Source of the DNA: Candidatus Saccharimonadota bacterium | GTDB lineage: Bacteria; Patescibacteriota; Saccharimonadia; Saccharimonadales; Saccharimonadaceae | NCBI GenBank assembly: GCA_905373345.1 | Contig: CAJPSU010000024.1 | Span: 1 to 8,606 of the forward strand | Length of the DNA stretch: 8,606 nt | Reading direction: 5' to 3' | Part shown: in pieces, positions 6,667 through 8,606 of the stretch | How the letters are laid out: each line of letters begins with the position of its first letter | Position numbering within the stretch: position 1 is the stretch's first letter | The notes under the pieces: generated by a model | What the model saw: the letters and a program-made list of their open reading frames with translations, nothing else | Databases searched by the model: none | Told to the model about the DNA's origin: nothing | Position numbers and translations under genes: made by a program

Positions 6667-7143
6667 TCAAACTTCAATATATAGATCGTCATCTTTTAAG
6701 AGTATTCTTTGAAATTCCTCATAACTGCGTTTGCCGCCAGACAATTCCGCGACCTTATCAAAAGCTACCCACATAACCTTTTCTATCTCTGCATTCGGGA
6801 CAACTATATTTCCGCTCGTATACTTTAGTTGCGTCGCAAATCCAACATTAAACCTATCGCGGTCGCCATCTTTCCCAGTCGTATAAATAATTGCGAGAGG
6901 CTTGACGTGCTCATCCGAAACAATAAGACCAGTCTCTTCAAGAGTTTCGCGTATTGCTGCTGATTTTGGAGATTCCCCCTCTTCAACGATACCACTCGGA
7001 AATGTCCAGTGGTCTTTATAGCCAGCTTTTACCATCAGGACTTCGTTGTTTTCATTTATAATCGCAAGACATGCGCTGCACATTTTACCAGGCAGCGTTT
7101 TCGACCACGCTTGATTCTCTGCTTTTGTAAATACTCGCGCCAT
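6667..7143 (-). CDS. Nudix hydrolase
   Basis: A 158-residue protein with a complete Nudix box G-x5-E-x7-REUxEExGU at residues 51-73: GIVEEGE, then R65-E-T-L-E69-E70-T-G-L. WTFPSG just before it is the usual lead-in. Nudix enzymes hydrolyse a nucleoside diphosphate linked to another moiety, with Mg2+ bound by the two Glu of REUxEE. The substrate cannot be read from the box; MutT-like oxidised dNTPs, NDP-sugars, NADH or dinucleoside polyphosphates are all possible. The 20 residues before the domain ([20 protein letters not shown]) look like an N-terminal extension. The ATG at 7143 lies 19 nt after the 3' end of the tRNA-Pro on the same strand, so the gene may be co-transcribed with the tRNA and released by tRNA 3' processing. 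A weak TATCGT stands 5 nt before the ATG. It faces the cassette head-on with 2 bp between stops, leaving no room for a separate terminator. Confidence 0.93.
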   Translation of the reverse strand: MARVFTKAENQAWSKTLPGKMCSACLAIINENNEVLMVKAGYKDHWTFPSGIVEEGESPKSAAIRETLEETGLIVSDEHVKPLAIIYTTGKDGDRDRFNVGFATQLKYTSGNIVVPNAEIEKVMWVAFDKVAELSGGKRSYEEFQRILLKDDDLYIEV

Positions 7144-7162
7144 AATTAACGATAAAAATAAC

Positions 7163-7238
7163 TGGTCGGGGTGACTGGACTCAAACCAGCGACCTCACGG
7201 TCCCAAACCGCGCGCGCTATCAACTGCGCCACACCCCG
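7163..7238 (-). tRNA. tRNA-Pro (anticodon UGG)
   Basis: 76 nt that fold completely by hand: acceptor CGGGGTG/CACCCCG, T8 G9, D-stem GCGC/GCGC with loop AGTTGATA, anticodon stem CGCGG/CCGTG (one G-U), loop TTTGGGA giving UGG with G37, variable loop AGGTC, T-stem GCTGG/CCAGT, then A73 and an encoded CCA. C1-G72, UGG and G37 are those of bacterial tRNA-Pro. Numbering without insertions puts A at position 19 and U at 56 (T-loop TTTGAGT), so the normal G19-C56 elbow pair is replaced by A19-U56, while G18, U55, A58 and the G15-C48 Levitt pair are kept. It reads CCA and, by wobble, other Pro codons. Confidence 0.96.
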
Positions 7239-7271
7239 TTATACTGCCAATTCATCTCAGCATCCTCGGCT

Positions 7272-7300
7272 ATTATAGCGTAGATTGCGTGACATTTCCA
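7272..7300 (-). promoter_or_regulatory. Promoter of tRNA-Pro (and probably the Nudix gene)
   Basis: On the minus strand, TGGAAA (7300-7295) is followed by a 17-nt spacer and a perfect TATAAT (7277-7272). Start of transcription near 7265 gives a precursor leader of about 27 nt before the tRNA 5' end at 7238. The -35 matches consensus at 4 of 6 bases. Confidence 0.6.
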
Positions 7301-7317
7301 GGCGCAACCGCTACAAT
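7289..7317 (+). promoter_or_regulatory. Leaderless promoter of the four-helix membrane protein gene
   Basis: GTGACA (7289-7294), 17-nt spacer, TACAAT (7312-7317), then 6 nt to the ATG at 7324. The -35 matches TTGACA and the -10 matches TATAAT at 5 of 6 bases each. Transcription would start on or beside the ATG. This decides the start: a TTG at 7285 that would lengthen the frame by 13 residues lies upstream of the -35. It interleaves with the divergent tRNA promoter. Confidence 0.65.
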
Positions 7318-7323
7318 ATAAGT

Positions 7324-7932
7324 ATGACTCGCTCAAAACGCACATCGCGCGCACTTGCCGTTGCCAACACGTTCGGTACGCTCGGGTATCTTTCGCTCGT
7401 TATCCAATGGGCATGGACGGGATTGATCCTCGCGTACCCGATCATCATGAAAGCAAACCACGGCGATTTGTGGTGGCTTTCGCCTAATTGCCGAACGCAT
7501 GAATCAACACCTGCCCAGCCGATCGATTTCGGATTTGCAACGCCGGCAGTCAGCTTCCTAGCAATCGTCATTGCGATAGTTATCGTTGTGATGTCGGTCG
7601 TCGCTGTTATCCGCCTGCCGAAGAATGTCGGAAAAACGGGCGCAAAGCTCACGCAGACCGCCGCCGACGCGATCATCCCCGTCGTTGCGCACGCTAAAGA
7701 CGTGCCAAAAGCTAAACGCAAACGCTTGTCATTTAAGATTATTGTTGCGCTCAAATGTACGTGTACTGTACTGGCGCTCGCGCTATTGTTGTTTGCACGC
7801 CCGATCGGGCAAGTTACGTTCCCTGTTATCTGGGCAGCTGGCATGTTTTGCTTTGTCTGCACGATGGTATATTGGTTGATTCAATACATCGTGGCGCAGG
7901 TCGGACGCGTGCCGCAGCATAAATTATGGTAA
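7324..7932 (+). CDS. Four-helix membrane protein of unknown function
   Basis: I do not recognise this 202-residue protein. It has a basic start (MTRSKRTSR, inside by the positive-inside rule) and four hydrophobic stretches: LGYLSLVIQWAWTGLILAY (about residues 20-38), SFLAIVIAIVIVVMSVVAVI (about 79-98), IIVALKCTCTVLALALLLF (about 139-157), and VIWAAGMFCFVCTMVYWLI (about 166-184). Between helices 1 and 2 is an external loop with a single Cys (SPNCRTHES). Between helices 2 and 3 is a cytoplasmic loop of about 40 residues, rich in Lys and Ala (KTGAKLTQTAADAI, DVPKAKRKR). No catalytic motif is visible. Both termini should be cytoplasmic. Start chosen from the promoter 6 nt before the ATG. Codon use is like the GC-rich flanking genes. 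It ends 9 bp before the convergent phosphoglycerate mutase stop. Confidence 0.75.
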   Translation: MTRSKRTSRALAVANTFGTLGYLSLVIQWAWTGLILAYPIIMKANHGDLWWLSPNCRTHESTPAQPIDFGFATPAVSFLAIVIAIVIVVMSVVAVIRLPKNVGKTGAKLTQTAADAIIPVVAHAKDVPKAKRKRLSFKIIVALKCTCTVLALALLLFARPIGQVTFPVIWAAGMFCFVCTMVYWLIQYIVAQVGRVPQHKLW

Positions 7933-7941
7933 TTGATTTGG

Positions 7942-8598
7942 CTACGCTTTCGGCGGCGTGATATCAATTTGGCGAACCGTCTTTTCAACCGGCAAATCGT
8001 GTTTGTCATCAAACCGATATACAAGCAGCGCGCCAAACGGCATTTCTACGGTACCAATATCGGCGTCTGAGATTTGGTCGAGATATTTCATCAGTGCGCG
8101 AATCGTGTTGCCGTGCGATACCAACAAAATATTTTCGCCGCGTTGTAATCGCGGAATGATCTCGGTTTGCAAATACGGAACTGCGCGGGCATACACATCT
8201 TTTAGCGTTTCGCCGCCCGGCACAGGATAGTCCCAGCCGCGCCGAATACCGTTAAACGCTTTTTCGCCAATTTCATTTTTAACTTCCCACTTATTTTTAC
8301 CAGTTAAGTCGCCATAGTCGCGTTCGTTTAGTTCTTTTGCGACAATACGAGGCAAATCAATCTGATCGCCTTTGCCTTCCAGAATACCATCGCACGTCTG
8401 GTGCGTACGTTTCAGCTCGCTCGTATATGCTTCGTTGAATGTAATGTCGCGCAGTTGTTCGCCCAACATAACTGCCTCACGGTAGCCCTTCTCGGTAAGG
8501 TTAACGTCTGTCCAGCCCGTCCATTTACCAAGCAAATTCCACTCGCTCTCAGCGTGGCGGCTAATAACTAATATTCCCGATTTTTGCGTTGTCATCAT
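7942..8598 (-). CDS. gpmA: 2,3-bisphosphoglycerate-dependent phosphoglycerate mutase
   Basis: A 218-residue cofactor-dependent mutase of the histidine phosphatase superfamily, converting 3-phosphoglycerate to 2-phosphoglycerate in lower glycolysis. The phosphohistidine motif is ISRHAESEWN (Arg14, His15; usually RHGE, so Gly is replaced by Ala). It is followed by FTGWTDVNLTEKG-like substrate-loop residues (GKWTGWTDVNLTEKG), TSELKRTHQT with Arg64, ELNERDYGDLTGKNK with the acid/base Glu92, PGGETL, and LLVSHGNTIRALMKYLD with the second catalytic His162. These residues and ERxYGxLxGxNK separate it from broad-specificity phosphatases. At 218 residues it is shorter than E. coli GpmA (250) but in the range of compact bacterial forms. 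Two adjacent ATG codons, 8598 and 8595, could start it. The bases upstream (ATAACAGT on the coding strand) are cut by the window edge but could be the tail of a -10 box, which would favour the second ATG. Confidence 0.93.
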   Translation of the reverse strand: MMTTQKSGILVISRHAESEWNLLGKWTGWTDVNLTEKGYREAVMLGEQLRDITFNEAYTSELKRTHQTCDGILEGKGDQIDLPRIVAKELNERDYGDLTGKNKWEVKNEIGEKAFNGIRRGWDYPVPGGETLKDVYARAVPYLQTEIIPRLQRGENILLVSHGNTIRALMKYLDQISDADIGTVEMPFGALLVYRFDDKHDLPVEKTVRQIDITPPKA

Positions 8599-8606
8599 AC
8601 TGTTAT

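Noticed and set aside
6650..6670. Terminator between the cassette and the Nudix gene
   Set aside because: Only 2 bp separate the stop codons, and I see no GC-rich hairpin followed by a T-run on either strand.
7163..7238. tRNA-Pro as an attachment site for an integrative element carrying the cassette
   Set aside because: The tRNA 3' end does face the cassette, but I find no copy of its 3' end near the other border (3264-3447), and no integrase, recombinase or phage gene.
7285..7323. TTG start adding 13 residues to the four-helix protein
   Set aside because: The TTG lies upstream of the -35 of a good promoter whose transcript should begin at the ATG at 7324. The extra residues show no conserved feature.
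7311..7862. Long antisense open frame (183 codons) opposite the four-helix membrane protein
   Set aside because: Its product has no family features and low-complexity Ala/Thr composition. The sense frame has membrane helices and a promoter at its start.

Overview
The window looks like a piece of a small, compact bacterial genome, most probably a Candidatus Saccharibacteria (TM7) or related Patescibacteria/CPR genome. This is an inference, made without a database search. The signs are tightly packed genes with convergent overlaps, -10 boxes sitting 6-8 nt in front of ATG codons with no Shine-Dalgarno sequence (leaderless initiation), a CCA-encoding tRNA-Pro with an altered elbow base pair, and a GatD-type amidotransferase. 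TGA is used as a normal stop (ends at 4077 and 6667), so the genome uses the standard bacterial code and not the UGA=Gly code of Gracilibacteria/SR1.

Layout. 1-486 is the 3' part of a GatD-like glutamine amidotransferase (peptidoglycan amidation). 482-583 carries a 36-bp perfect direct repeat that starts in the amidotransferase stop codon and ends just before a TATAAT box. 599-1741 encodes an OpgC-family polytopic membrane acyltransferase. It overlaps tail to tail by 14 bp with a large family-39-like membrane glycosyltransferase read leftward (3263-1728). An AT-rich divergent promoter region (3264-3447) follows.

3448-6664 is a block of four overlapping co-directional genes: a NadD-type nucleotidyltransferase, a GT2 glycosyltransferase, an APH/choline-kinase-like phosphotransferase, and a GSC-motif protein resembling DUF6270/SGNH hydrolases. 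By eye this block is clearly AT-richer than its flanks (sampled lines about 35-42% GC against about 48-60%) and uses many ATA and AGA/AGG codons, which suggests horizontal acquisition. The overlaps (4, 8 and 14 bp) predict one translationally coupled operon. A reasonable reading is that kinase and nucleotidyltransferase make an activated small molecule, while the glycosyltransferase and the GSC protein build or decorate a surface glycan. The substrate is unknown. This cassette is the best candidate in the window for an undescribed system.

On the right, a Nudix hydrolase (7143-6667) and a tRNA-Pro(UGG) (7238-7163) are read leftward, divergent from a four-helix membrane protein of unknown function (7324-7932) whose promoter interleaves with the tRNA promoter. 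The last gene, read leftward, is a 2,3-bisphosphoglycerate-dependent phosphoglycerate mutase (8598-7942). Apart from glycolysis, tRNA and the Nudix gene, the theme is cell envelope modification: muropeptide amidation, membrane acyl transfer, lipid-linked glycosyl transfer and the four-gene glycan cassette.
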